64,000 nucleotides of DNA from Crambe crambe. Taxonomy: Eukaryota; Porifera; Demospongiae; Poecilosclerida; Crambeidae. Both the position numbers and the translations under genes were made by a program. A model generated the notes under the pieces. It was not told where the DNA came from, did not search any database, and saw only the letters and a program-made list of their open reading frames with translations. This document shows, piece by piece, positions 36,592 through 47,647 of this stretch. Each line of letters opens with the position of its first letter. The first letter of the stretch is position 1. The stretch is taken from contig OZ004588.1 in NCBI GenBank assembly GCA_963924555.1, forward strand, positions 4,092,001 through 4,156,000, given 5' to 3'.

Positions 36592-38847
36592 TTAATTGAT
36601 GGCTATATACTTTGGACTCCAGTACCGAGTGTAAAGTTCAAATGTTGCCAGCAATCCATAAAATAACATCTCAACGAAGCTAAACGCCTACAGATGAGAC
36701 AATCATTTTTAAAGAATCGTTTATAATTTTGTTATGTTAATAACTCACAGCATTCAGTGCTAAACTTGTGTAGATGGCCGGTGTTCCTGACCCTATACTT
36801 TCACCTGACTTAGAGAGAGCTTTCACAAGGTTTGTGTCATTAATTACGAGAAAGAATGAAATAGCACAAGCTATACCCGCAGCAAGGAATCCAAGAGTCA
36901 GAGTCACACCGATGATGGCAGACTGCAGTAAATTACATATCAAGTAATAAAACTAAATAATTAAATAACACGATATAGCTGTAATGTTTCTGCTCTTACA
37001 TGCTATTAAGAGCTTGATTCTTCCCATCTCAGTACAAAAGCCAAAAATAATATAATATGCCATCTTCTAGTTCTCAGCCCCATTGCTGAGAAAACATAGA
37101 TAGTTCAGTGAGGCCAGCAGGATGCCATTTTCTTTTTTCTACATAGCATAGGTACAATATTGTGCAGTTTGAACCTATAATAGCTTAGATTAAAGAATAT
37201 AGCGCAAGTCAGCTGCAAAACTTCATGCACGGAGAATCCAGCAGCAAGAGAGTCATGTAGAAAATCACTAGTTTATACACTTGAAGATATAAACTAACTA
37301 AGCTAACTATGCTATACCTAGTGCCAGGGAGCACTAGTTTGAAACTCTGCCCCCTGCACAAGCATGACTGGAAGCTCTAGAAAAATTCAAAATTTTCTTT
37401 AGTTGCAGAGAGGAAAAAATCAATTCTAGATAGGCCATGGCAGATTAGCTATAATGGAAATTTACTTGTAAAACAACCCTTTTTGTGTCTTAGTTGTACT
37501 CAAAGAACCTAAAATGGAACTCATGTGGATGACTTACAAATGAGTTAGCAGCGTTATTCTCCAATTGGCTAAAGATGGTATTCCAAAGTTATATATTATA
37601 TTGCACATTGTTTGCAGGGTTCAAATTTTAGTAGCTAATACTACTATTGTACATGTCCATTAACACCCCTGGACATGATGTAGCAATCACACACACCCAT
37701 GCCAGTGGATTAACCATAACGAGTGTTAGCTACATGTAGGAGTGTAATCTTAATCTCAACAATCGCAGCTGCAAGCTAAAAGTCATTATTTGTATATATT
37801 TTTGCAGTGGGCATGGTTTGATATCCAAAAGGGGTGTGGTTAGACAAAAGTGGGCATGGTAAGGCAAAAAATTTTTCCTGCACACAAGTATCCCCCCCCC
37901 CCCAATTAAAAAATCCTAGATAGAACTAGGGTAATTGTTTTTGTGGTGGAAGTAAGGGAAAAAATAATACTCTCCATACTTTGAAGTGTATCAAGGACAA
38001 AAATTAAACCATTATAGGACATCCATCCCGCTCAGAGCACATACTTACTTCCAGAAGGTTAGTATATGTAAAAGCAAAGCTAAACTATGAGAACAGGCCT
38101 CTCCAATGCCATGCAAGTGCAGTGATGATAATTCCAGCAGTGAACCATGGTTGTAGCTGAGCTGCTGATACAATCCATTCTGAGAAGCCACCCAGATATT
38201 TATATCCCTCCATGCTTTTGAATACTTAAGTCTGTGGTGGATCATCCACTTCAGGTCCTATTTTTCAATGTATCATTAATTTTGTGCACAAGCAATCAAT
38301 CACATGTGTGCATGAAAGCTAGCACTGTACTGTGAAATTGGGTTCTGTATTTACATTTCTCCCATCGTGTTTCCAGTCCTAGATGCTCAGAAGCACCTAT
38401 TTAATTTTTCCCAAAAATAGTATTGTGCTAGAATAATCTCTTAATGCCAGTAAAAAGTCAGGGAAAGGTGTAAGGACAAACTTGCATTTCAGTACTGTAA
38501 TAATAATCATGATCATCATGCTACTCACAGTAGTCAAACAACATGATTTGCTTTTATCTGGACTGTTATTTTTATACATATACTTCCTGATTCTTCCAAT
38601 TATGAACTCCACTTTCATTCCAACAACTGAAATTACGAATGTATATCCCACACAAATAGTTGCAGAAGTATCATTAACAATTACGAGTCCAATAAAGGAC
38701 CATGTTGAAAATAATAGGAGCGGCAACCCAAACTGAGAAAATAATATTGAATAATAATTTGCAGGAGAAAGCCACTTATACCACCATTGCAAGGATCCTC
38801 AATATACTTTCTATAAGGATGTATCTATCAAAGGGGCCAGATTCCAT
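36592..38847 (-). CDS. Four-span membrane protein, cluster copy D
   Basis: Four exons, phase 0 throughout: 38847-38782, 38732-38529, 36922-36749, 36687-36592; 179 residues. It starts MESGPFDRYILIESILRIL. Exon 2 has two spans (LPLLLFSTWSFIGLVIV; ATICVGYTFVISVVGM) and RIRKYMYKNNSPDKSKSC. Exon 3 has a third span (GVTLTLGFLAAGIACAISFF) and a Ser/Gly-rich loop. Exon 4 has the fourth span (AFSFVEMLFYGLLATFEL) and a slightly longer tail. Diverged from A and B but intact. The intron between exons 2 and 3 is 1.6 kb and holds a degenerate MITE copy (about 37616-37931). Whether it is expressed is unknown; the TGCGCATGCGC motif is not seen upstream. Confidence 0.7.
37616..37931 (-). mobile_element. Degenerate MITE related to 40026-40379
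   Basis: Shares, in opposite orientation, tggacatgatgtagcaatca-like, catgccagtggattaacc, gatatcca and aattttt segments with the element at 40026-40379. Ends cagggttc (left) and agatagaact (right). Lies in intron 2 of copy D. Confidence 0.6.
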
Positions 38848-39027
38848 CTTTGAGCAAGTCTATGGATCAGTTGAGGGGCTGGTCAACACCGTATACTTGC
38901 CAAGAAAAAATACTTCCGGAACAGGAGGTGTGGCATATTAAGTTGGTAAAGGGTTGTCGGCATAGTGCAAGAGGATGATGTAAGATATCTTCTTGACTTG
39001 GTCATCTCTTGTCCTTGGATGGTTCAT

Positions 39028-39640
39028 TCATGTAGTGATAGAAGTAAGGGCTGGAATTGATTGATCGCATAGGCTGCATGGGATGCTGCCAAACACAGGT
39101 CTGGTCATTTCTTTGACTAGTGACTGTATTGCATTGCCTTGGTACCTCTTTGGCCAAAGTCCAGGGCTGTGTCCCAGATTTTTAGCCAGTTGGTAGAGGT
39201 AGCTAGCAATCTTGGCAGCCAAGTTAGAGCTAACATGGGTGTTGAAGTCGTTAAGACAGGTAGTCTGGTCGGAAAGTAGCAGCTCATCCTTGATCTCCCT
39301 GGGCGACAAAGAACCATCCTTTACTCTCACAACAATTCCCTCCAAACCAGCATCCTTGCTGTAACGGGGGCATTTTGTAATGTTTCCAGTAAGTGGGGAA
39401 AGAATTGGTTACTGAGAGACCCTTCATTTCCCATAATCCTTATTAGGAATGCTAGCTTCTTTGCCAAGATTCAGGTGGCAATTTAGGCCAGCCTGAAGAG
39501 TAGTATTGAGAGATCCTGAGTATCCTTCTCACGATTTCTGCCTGGAAAGCCTCCAATTTTGTGAGAAGAGAATCAGTTCTCGCAATTGTACAGCACGATT
39601 GGGATTACACAAGTCATTCTTCCAATGCTGTTGAACGCAG
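39028..39640 (-). pseudogene. Non-LTR retrotransposon reverse transcriptase C-terminal remnant
   Basis: On the minus strand the region reads, across several frames, IPIVLYNCEN, KLEAFQAEIVRRILRIS, then a 105-residue open frame with SPREIKDELLLSD. The pattern PIxLYxCEN followed by LExFQxEIxRRILR is typical of the thumb/C-terminal part of non-LTR reverse transcriptases. Multiple frame changes and stops, no upstream catalytic part. Confidence 0.45.
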
Positions 39641-39931
39641 GAACAAAAGTAATACACCAGATTCTTTGAAGTCAGCTATGATGAAAGTGTAGCTATAAGA
39701 TGGATAAGGAGCAGAAATAGATGTAAGTTTGTCATATAGATCAACAACTGAAGAAGCAAGGTGAGAAGCTGCTTTAATTAAAAGGAAGCAGAGAATGAAC
39801 TCAGTTCCTGACGAAACAGCCTTGTATGGACCACCTGATTGTGCATCTAACTTTATTCCATGTAATTCATCTCGTAAAAGGGAAAGATCTAAATCTCCAG
39901 TTCCTACCGTATGTAAAAAAAGCAAGATCAA
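39614..39931 (-). other. Unrecognised 105-residue open frame
   Basis: Contains LRDELHGIKLDAQSGGPYK and YSYTFIIADFKESGV. Composition looks protein-like, but I do not recognise it and see no splice context. It may belong to the surrounding transposon debris. Confidence 0.25.
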
Positions 39932-40490
39932 TAAAGTTTATTCCAGATAGTCATCCTGAACTTCAAGGGGAAAATGTAAGGATGAAATTTGAGGTCAAAC
40001 CTGGCCAACTGAAGTGGTACAATGGCAGGGTTCTATCTAGGATTTTTAATTGGGGGGGGGGGAAGAGTATCCGTGCGCTTGCACGCGGGAAAATTTTTGC
40101 CTTGGCCACGCCCACTTCTGCCTAACCACACCCATTTGGATATCAAATCAGCCAACCGTGCTACTTTTAGCTAGCAGCTTGATATGAGGAGATTAAGATT
40201 ACACTCCTAACACTCTCTCTTTATGGTTAATCCACTGGCATGGGTGTATGTGATTGCCACATCATGCCCAGGGGTGTTAATGGACATGCATAATAGTATT
40301 AGCAATGGAAATTTTTGGGGGGGAAACTTCCCCCCACCCCCCCCCCCCCCCCCCCCCCCCCCCAGTAGATAGAACCCTGAATGGGGTAATCTGCACATAC
40401 AATGGGATGACAGGAAAATATGGTGTATATTTTCCATGTGATGGACAAACTATTGAAAAATATTGGATGACAGTGACTTAGAGAAAACAG
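39906..40490 (+). pseudogene. Tudor-like coding remnant split by a MITE
   Basis: The frame before the element reads VRMKFEVKPGQLKWYNG. After the element and one copy of its target duplication, it continues VICTYNGMTGKYGVYFPCDG. Together this is a Tudor-like pattern (KWYxGVI...YN...GKYxVYFP.DG.T). Near 40465 the frame shifts by one, after which DDSDLEK appears in the other frame, and the original frame stops. No complete gene is visible; probably part of a repeat-derived or dead gene. Confidence 0.5.
40026..40379. mobile_element. MITE, hAT5-like, with perfect 5-bp target duplication
   Basis: Terminal repeats CAGGGTTCTATCTA (40026-40039) and TAGATAGAACCCTG (40366-40379). Target duplication AATGG at 40021-40025 and 40380-40384. 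Interior includes a poly-G run, a poly-C run of about 34 and cacgcccactt-type motifs. Inserted in a Tudor-like coding remnant. Confidence 0.88.
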
Positions 40491-40499
40491 CGATTAATA

Positions 40500-41337
40500 G
40501 CCATTTTTCTCAATCCTACAACTTCATCACAATCACCACAACATTTGATAAATGACTTTCACCAACTGCTTCGCTCGCCGATTGAATATGTTACACGAAC
40601 ATACCCTAGTTATTTACTAATACTGAAGTAGTGTAAAATCTTTCCACATAATCAAATTAAACAGCTATTAATAAAGGGAAGTTTTACACCAGTGTAAAAG
40701 TGTCCCTTAAAATTCCCCCTATAGTAACTGTAGGCAAAATTCCTATTTTATAAAAAATAAGGTGCCAAGAGAGGAAAATAATGAACAGAACTAGAGCAAT
40801 AGACAGGAACTGACAGGAGAGAAACTGAACTTATACCAGGAGGGATGGAGATGAACTTTCACTTCTGGCCATGAAATCATTCTTGAAGCTGCAATGGCTA
40901 TTCTTCAAGCTGCATTGAGCAGAGGTCTGAACTTTGCTTTGGGTATTGAAGGAAATCAGGACAGAGAGCACTGGAATACCAATGTAGCTAGGTCCAGATT
41001 GGGCTGTGCTGATCGATTCTGTTCAAGTTGTATGGGATAGGTGGTGACCTTGTTTTCTTTTTGTTTTGTTTGTTTATTTTGTTTTTGTTTTTCTCTATTG
41101 ATGAAGACTAAGCTTATCTCAGGACAGTCTGATGTTGTAAGAATAGTGGAGAGTACAGACATGGAGACTTCCATCAAAGATGTACCATTTCTGCTGGCAT
41201 TCAGTAGCTAATCAGAAATCGTTTCTGATATTTTTAACGTGCTTGCAGTTAAGAATAGGAAGGTGTTCCACACAGATAGGGAACCATTTTGTATGATTGG
41301 AAGGATGATACCATTTCCAGTTCCCTGAAGTGTAATA
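40500..41337. other. Gene-free stretch
   Basis: No gene recognised. A T/G-rich simple stretch (tttgttttgtttgtttattt) lies near 41057. Confidence 0.4.
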
Positions 41338-41389
41338 GTGATTTTGATCTGCACTGCTGCAAGAGATGATGGGGTTCCCAATGAGCTTT

Positions 41390-41890
41390 CATACAAAGAT
41401 GTGCATGTGCTTGTTATGATCTATAGACGCTTCTATGGAGTATGTGACTCGGACACGTTGTTACAGCTATACTTGAGCTATGTGAGACCATTTGTGGAAT
41501 ATGCTGCACCAGTCTGGGATCCTCATTTACCGACACAGTGTAAGGCCTTGGAGAAGTTTCAGAAGTTTTCTCTGAGGATGAGTAGCAAGCAATGGCAGGA
41601 ACCATATGATTCGCTACTATTGTCATCAGGCCTGCACACTTTAGAAAGCAGGAGGAAAATACTAAAACTAAGTCTATTTGGACAAGTGATGCATGGTACA
41701 GTACATGTAACTCACAAACTGCCTCAATTTGTTTGATGGATCAGAAACCTTACAAGTCCCAATCTCAAGAACCAGGGCTTATGAATTTTCCTTTTATCCA
41801 TGTCACTACTATGTGGAATGCCCTGCCTCTGGTAGTCTGGATGTGACCTCGAGTTCATTATTATTTATTAGCCTTTAAATATCATCTGAA
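41390..41890 (+). pseudogene. Non-LTR retrotransposon reverse transcriptase C-terminal fragment
   Basis: The open frame to 41736 contains IYRRFYG, LYLSYVRPFVEYAAPVWDPH, LEKFQKFSLRMSSKQW and LESRRKILKLSLF, the characteristic C-terminal end of CR1/Jockey-type reverse transcriptases. After a stop, the usual tail (TMWNALPLVV) is readable in another frame at about 41800-41840. 5'-truncated and frameshifted; no catalytic YxDD part. Confidence 0.85.
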
Positions 41891-42085
41891 TAATTTATTT
41901 TAGTTTTTGTTTATTTTTGTTCCGTTATTTCACTCTGTGTAGGATGTTAGCTAGCTTGCTAATGCTATTTTTAGTCTCCATGCTTTTTGCAAAAATTTTA
42001 TATATAATATATTTGAAGCTGAGTAGTTGTGCTCTAAGTTTTGACTTATTATCCAGCTGATATTCTATTAAATAATGTGCAACAG

Positions 42086-42091
42086 TATAAA
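42086..42091 (+). promoter_or_regulatory. TATA-like box upstream of copy E
   Basis: TATAAA within cagtataaaactagcg. The same sequence precedes copy F near 44240. It is about 190 bp from the ATG, so its role is uncertain. Confidence 0.35.
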
Positions 42092-42164
42092 ACTAGCGAA
42101 TAGCATTCGTGCAAGGAAGGCACATATTATGCACGCGCAAGGCGCTACTAATCCGGGACAGTTA

Positions 42165-42176
42165 TGCGCATGCGCA
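42165..42176. promoter_or_regulatory. NRF-1-like palindrome upstream of copy E
   Basis: TGCGCATGCGCA, 101-112 bp upstream of the ATG at 42277; matches the NRF-1 consensus palindrome. Confidence 0.6.
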
Positions 42177-42276
42177 GTGCAAGTCCACTAATTATTTAAC
42201 TAACTTTATAAATTCACAATTTGATTGCAGGCTCTGTACCCACATTCAATCCCTTAAAAATCATCAAGGAGGGAAG

Positions 42277-42834
42277 ATGGAATCACAGCAACAAGGCTCT
42301 GTTTTCAGCTACTGGCAGGGAATAGTGGAAATGGTCTTCAGGATCCTTGCAATAGTGTTGGTATGTGATTATCTAGATTCTAGCTGATAATCTGGAGCCT
42401 TTTTAGCTCACTAATTAATTAGCTAGGGTTTATTTTGTAACTTGTATTTATCTCACTGACAGGGATCTATTCCAGCTCTAATATCTGCTGCAATTATTGC
42501 GGGAGTACTTGGATCTAGAGGACTTATTGCTGTTGGATTAGTAGGAGCTGGTTTGGCGTTGGTGATTGGGATGAGTGTACTTGGTATTATACTGCAAGGA
42601 ATAATTATCATTCTGCGATTAACCCGTTGCATCTCAACCCACAACTTCCATAAAATTTTCAGTACTGTAAGTTGTAGCTACTGACTAGCTATGCATAGCT
42701 GGTTGCATGTACTATTCTCTCTTCTGCAGTCAGCTACAATCAGCATCATCGTGGCTCTTGGTTTCCTAGTTGGGGGCATACTCTGTGCATTTAATGGTCA
42801 TATTTCAGAATTTGCAAACATTACAAGGTATTAA
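42277..42834 (+). pseudogene. Truncated four-span gene, cluster copy E
   Basis: Exons 42277-42360, 42463-42666 and 42730 onward match copy F closely: MESQQQGSVFSYWQGIVEM, then two spans in exon 2, then the third span ATISIIVALGFLVGGILCAF. Where F has a normal donor after GCATTTGCAAGCAGTGCT, E diverges and reaches a stop (TAA 42832-42834). No fourth exon (AFSFI...) was found in the 1.6 kb before copy F. A 93-bp foldback element sits just downstream. The product would have three spans only, so I call it a truncated copy. A donor at AAG|GTATTA to an unseen exon remains possible. Confidence 0.65.
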
Positions 42835-42859
42835 GTTACATTGGCCATGCATAAATAAC

Positions 42860-42952
42860 CTAGCCTCGTTCCCAGGCCTTCCTCTCCACCTCGCAAATTC
42901 TTTCGCGTGTTTAATTTTGCGAGGTGGAGAGGAAGGCCTGGGAACGAGGCTA
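42860..42952. mobile_element. 93-bp near-perfect foldback MITE with 8-bp target duplication
   Basis: Left arm (42861-42897) and right arm (42915-42952) are near-perfect inverted repeats (tagcctcgttcccaggcctt...). Only about 17 bases separate them. The 8-bp direct repeat TAAATAAC flanks both sides (42852-42859, 42953-42960), as for hAT elements. High arm identity suggests recent insertion. Confidence 0.9.
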
Positions 42953-42960
42953 TAAATAAC

Positions 42961-44329
42961 CACTGTCCTACTGTAGTCATGCATGTTATAGATCACACTG
43001 TCCACCACAAGTGAATTTAGGGATAGCTAATTGAAACTCGATCTTGAATCCTCTAAACATTAAAATTTGTGTAGCTATACTCGTAACTATAAATTTAAAC
43101 TGTAATGTCATGAGACCAGATTATTATATAATATTATAGGCACTTCAAGAATTATGCTGGTGAATTTTTTCTGCTGATCAGATGACCATAGTCATCTTCA
43201 CAAGTTACGTATGAAACACACAAAAGTCCACACACACATACACGCACGTGCACGCATACACACAAGTTGACACACATTGGTATACATGTATTGCAAACCC
43301 TGTAGCTAGTAGCAGTTGTGTGGAGGACTATAATCATGGGCAGATGAGAATTTCTGGGGAAGTTCACTGTCCAGTCAAAGAGATGAGTTCAGTAGATTTA
43401 CCTAGACCAGTCTGTGATTATAGTGTGCCCTGTTGGCATGAGAACATCAAACCAAAATTCAGGGCCAGAGCCACAAAAAATTGAGTGATCAGGTTAATAT
43501 AATTATGAATTTCACCTTGGTGGAAAGCTCAATAAAAACTTGCAGAAAAGCCACACATCTACTGTCCATTGCAGGTTGGTTGTCAGGAAGGTTAGGGGAA
43601 TAATGGTTTACACAACTGCATGGATTGTATAGGATATAAAAGGATCAGGTTTCTTAGGTCCTTGTAAGCCACCACCTATTTCTCATTCCTTACGGACACA
43701 GCCTCAAGTTTACACAGCTCTTTAGATTTTGCATCTTACATTGGACAACCAACTTGCAATTCACTGTACTGCAATCCACTGCAACAAGACATAGAGCTCA
43801 GAGTGTTCCTTATAAGTAGGCCATAGGCGGTAGAACAGGTAAGGCCAGTCAGGCCCAGGCCCGACCAATATTTTGAAAAACAATTATTAAGTGGCTATCA
43901 AAGTATTATTATGTGGCTATCAATCAATAACTTAAGAAAGTATCGTATATACGTATGATGCTCAAGTATAGTAAATTGTAGAACTTCAATGGTCTGAGGG
44001 ATTACGTTTCAGTTTCGGGATCGAATCTTGCTTCCAACACCTCTGTAGGCATGGGGCTAAAATGCTCTTTTCTGCAGTGCTCCCCCAGCAGACCTATTAT
44101 TCTCAACAGTATGTCGTGAAAGAGTACTTTTTGAACTGTGCGTAGCATTAAAGATGTACAATTTTCTTGCTGATCCCCAAAAGGATACTAATAATGCTCT
44201 AAGTCTTGACTTATTATCCAGCTGATATTAATGTGCAACAGTATAAAACTAGCGAATAGCATTCATTTTTTTAGTGCAAGGAAGGCACATATTATGCACG
44301 CGCAGGGCGCTACTAATCCGGGCTAGTTA
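42961..44329. other. Spacer between copies E and F
   Basis: No gene recognised. Contains a CA-rich stretch near 43219-43275. An inverted copy of the 26100-26290 repeat lies at about 44045-44190. A duplicate of the E upstream region follows (44195 onward matches 42035 onward). Confidence 0.55.
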
Positions 44330-44341
44330 TGCGCATGCGCA
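44330..44341. promoter_or_regulatory. NRF-1-like palindrome upstream of copy F
   Basis: TGCGCATGCGCA, 108-119 bp upstream of the ATG at 44449. Confidence 0.6.
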
Positions 44342-44448
44342 GTGCAAGTCCACTATAATATTTAAAGGGATTAACTAACTTCATAAATTTACAATTCGAT
44401 TGCAAGCTCTGTACCCACATTCAAAACCTAAATCATCAAGGAAGGAAG

Positions 44449-45165
44449 ATGGAATCTAAAGAAACACAGCAACAAGGCTCTGTTTTCAGCTACTGGCAGG
44501 GAAGAGTGGAAATGATCTCCAGGATCCTTGCAATAGTATTGGTACGATATTAGCTGATAATCTGGAGCCTTTTTAGCTCACTAATTAATTAGCTAGTCTT
44601 TATTTTGTTATACTGTAACTTATATTTATCTCACTGACAGGGATCTATTCCAGCTCTAATATCTGCTGCAATTATTGCAGGAGCATTTAGAGCTAGAGGA
44701 CTTATTGCTGTTGGATTAGTAGGAGCTGGTTTGGCATTGGTGATTGGGATGAGTGCACTTGGTATTATACTGCAAGGAATAATTATCATTCTGCGATTGA
44801 CCCATTACATCTCAACCCACAACTTCCGTAAAATTTTCAGTACTGTAAGTTGTAGCTACTGACTAGCTATGCATAGCTGGTTGCATGTACTATTCTCTCT
44901 TCTGCAGTCAGCTACAATCAGCATCATCGTGGCTCTTGGTTTCCTAGCTGGGGGTATACTCTGTGCATTTAATGGTCATATTCCAGCATTTGCAAGCAGT
45001 GCTGTAAGTTTTTGCTGCAAGATTATAATTACAATTATGTCAGTGGATCTCCTACATGCACACAACACATGACAGGCATTCAGCTTCATTTCAGTGTTGC
45101 TGTATGGATTCCTTGCTGTCTGGGAATTTTGCTATGTTGGTGGACGTTTTGACATCAACTTCTAA
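44449..45165 (+). CDS. Four-span membrane protein, cluster copy F
   Basis: Four exons, phase 0: 44449-44541, 44641-44844, 44908-45003, 45076-45165; 160 residues. Starts MESKETQQQGSVFSYWQG. Exon 2 has two long hydrophobic spans (ALISAAIIAGAFRARGLIAV; GLVGAGLALVIGMSALGIIL) then a basic loop. Exon 3 has the third span (ATISIIVALGFLAGGILCAF) and a short loop. Exon 4 has the fourth span (AFSFISVLLYGFLAVWEFC) and tail VGGRFDINF. Same gene structure and topology as A, B and D but shorter in exon 3. Family unassigned. Confidence 0.75.
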
Positions 45166-45367
45166 CTTTATTAGCTATAGCTAGTACCATGAAAAAGACA
45201 GAAAATAGCTAGTAGCTATATAGCTAGCTACCTTAGTACAAGTTTTTAGAGCTATGTAAAAAAAATTTTGCGTCATTCATTAGCTAATTTTGCTGTAATA
45301 ATAGGCTAAAAGGCCATACGATTTGTTGCTTAACAGATTTTAAATTCATAAGGGAGGGAGGGAGGGA

Positions 45368-45588
45368 GGTGTTATGCAGAACTTGACATAAAAGTAGTAA
45401 AAATGCTTTGAGTTACTCGTGGCATTGAATTAAGTCATATACATGGCACTGAATTAAGTTAGTGACTTAATTCCATACTAAATGGCGGCTTTTTAAGTCA
45501 GAGTAGGTCCCTGGTAATGAGGCTGACTTAATTCAGTGCCATTATGACTAAGTGGGCAATTATTTAAGTACACTCAAAAAAACAGGTA
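45368..45588. repeat. Interspersed repeat family R1, copy 2
   Basis: Collinear with 29598-29890 (ttatgcagaacttgacataaa ... aagtgggcaattatttaagt), with an internal deletion. Confidence 0.75.
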
Positions 45589-46299
45589 GCAATTATAATC
45601 AGAGAGTGAGGCCATGTGTGTCATAAGTAATACTTGTGTGACATTTATAATGGAGCACTCCATATATAAATGCAGCACTCCATATAAATGGAACACTTCA
45701 TGGAGTGGTTCATTTCCAGTCCATTATAATCTGGTGCCATGTATGTCATGAGTAATACTTGTGTGACATTTAAATGGAGCACTCCATAGAAATTCATATA
45801 GCTAGCTATAAATGTCAAACACTCCCTATAGCATCATGTGACCTCCATGTGCTTCAATTAGCTATGTAGCTATTTACTCTTCAAGCTAAGCAGCTATCAT
45901 TCAGTTTCTTCAGCTGATTGGCATGACACTATTTTATAGCACTTGCCAAACACATGGCAGTGGTTAGGGTGGCCAGGTTAGGGGCATATTTTTTTTCAAA
46001 TTATAATAACAGGGATGGGTTGTAACCCCACCCCCTTTTGTTCCCAGGCCAGGCCTGTAGCTAAAAATAATGAAAACAGAAAATAGTCTATGTAGCTATA
46101 CTGTATATCACTTAGTAGAGCAGGGTAGCACTTTAATCATGCACTTTACGATATAACTATATGCAAGATCTATGCACACTGCCACCATAGTTTTGAATTT
46201 CAGATTAGTTGTATTTTAAAAATAAAATTAAAAATAAAAATTAATTTTAAAAATTAAAATTAAAATTAAAAAATGTCTATAAAGTATGCAATTATGCTC

Positions 46300-46938
46300 T
46301 ATCTTTGAGGGTGGTGGCACATCCCGCCCACACATGGTTGCTAAGGGGTCATATCTCCAAAACTACTTGCACCATAGACTTTAAACTGCACATGGCTATA
46401 AAGCAGCTTAGTAATACTACACACGCAAAAAAAAAAGAAGCAAGGTCAAATCCTACAGGTGCTATGAACAGTTTTCAAATTCAAACTAAAAAGCATTACT
46501 TCTCACCAACCACCAAACTTCACTGGCTGATTTTTGGTTTGTAGCTTTCTAGCACCACTCTCTACAAAATTACAGAAGGGTTTGTTGATATCTATTTTTC
46601 TTCTTGATTTAGCCCAGAAACTTAAATACTCACTTTTGGGAAGTCAAAAAGTAACCAACAAATCCTTCTGTAATTTTGTAGAGAGGGCTACTAAGAAGCT
46701 CTAGGCCAAAAATCAGCCACTTAATTCCAACGGTCAGTAGAAGCAATCTCTAAAGAGTAAAACGACTCATAGCACCTGTAAGAATTAACCTTTTTTCTTC
46801 ATTTTTAGTGTGTGTATTAGTGATATACTACCTTATAGCTAACTATGTGCAATTTGAAGTCCATAGCTATAGCTAGTAATTTTGAAGAAAGACTAAAATT
46901 TAATTGTTAGCACGTGCGTTGCTATGTGCCACCACCCT
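46300..46938. mobile_element. Large imperfect palindrome (foldback element)
   Basis: The left arm begins gggtggtggcacat near 46308 and the right arm ends atgtgccaccaccctt near 46937. Inner arms ctctacaaaattacagaagg (46559 on) and ccttctgtaattttgtagag (about 46665) pair around a centre near 46610. The reach of about 640 bp, arm divergence and lack of ORFs suggest an old foldback or long-inverted-repeat MITE. Confidence 0.75.
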
Positions 46939-47254
46939 TAAAGTGATGGGAATAGAACTACAGCTCTGAGCGGTAGTCATTTCCATGGGAGTCTGTAATC
47001 GCTGGACTGGATGGACTCTAAATTTTAGCCATGAATACCAATTTTTGGCCAATCAATCTTACCTAAGCACATAGAGTCCTTCAAAAAGAAAGAATGGCTA
47101 CAGCACAGCTAGTGTTCATTGTATATTAGCAATCCTTTAAGCTCTCTCACAGTGACCTCTAGAGAGTGCTTTAGGAAAAGCAAGCCAAGGACTCTTGCAA
47201 CAAGGCCAAAAATAGGTTTTTGTAGTTAAAGTTTGGAGTCCAGCAGTCCAGTGA

Positions 47255-47647
47255 TTACAGGCTGCCCATCTTCACCTGTGAAGTTATGAGTGCTTTAATC
47301 AGCACAAAATCTATCTTGAATGTGCAGAAAGTTTTTGAGTGGTAGTAAAAGTGTGGTAACAGTCGCAGAGGGCAGAGGGAAGCCTTGCTACACTTGCACC
47401 TGCCTGTGCACCCCTTTTTGCAGACACAGTGGTAGGATGATTCATATTGGTTGCCATCCTGTTCCGTCCTTCTTCCAACCCCAATTAGTTGGACTTGGGA
47501 GCCTACAGATTGCAAACTGGCCTTCCTGATGTGTTGCTTGAGTGCTTCTTGTGTCGGTGGTATATTTTCTAGGGAAATAGAGCTACAGCTCTGCAGTAGT
47601 TGAATTTCATCTCCATCTCCTTCTATTCTGAGTATTTTAATCGGCAC
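47255..47647 (-). pseudogene. Repeat-derived ORF fragment with cysteine-rich tail
   Basis: A 130-residue frame with ENIPPTQEALKQHIRKASLQ followed by CVCKKGCTGRCKCSKASLCP. The spacing of PPT...AL..H.rRA and a C.CKK.C...RC.C.KA tail resembles the ends of repeat-derived proteins in invertebrate genomes. No upstream part found; function not assigned. Confidence 0.4.

Larger units (their letters stand above)
45166..47254. other. Repeat-rich stretch without a gene
   Basis: Contains R1 repeat copy 2 (45368-45588) and a 2-fold repeat with gtgacattta and tggagcactccat (about 45605-45790). An AT-only tract follows near 46205-46270, then a large palindrome (46300-46938). Confidence 0.6.
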
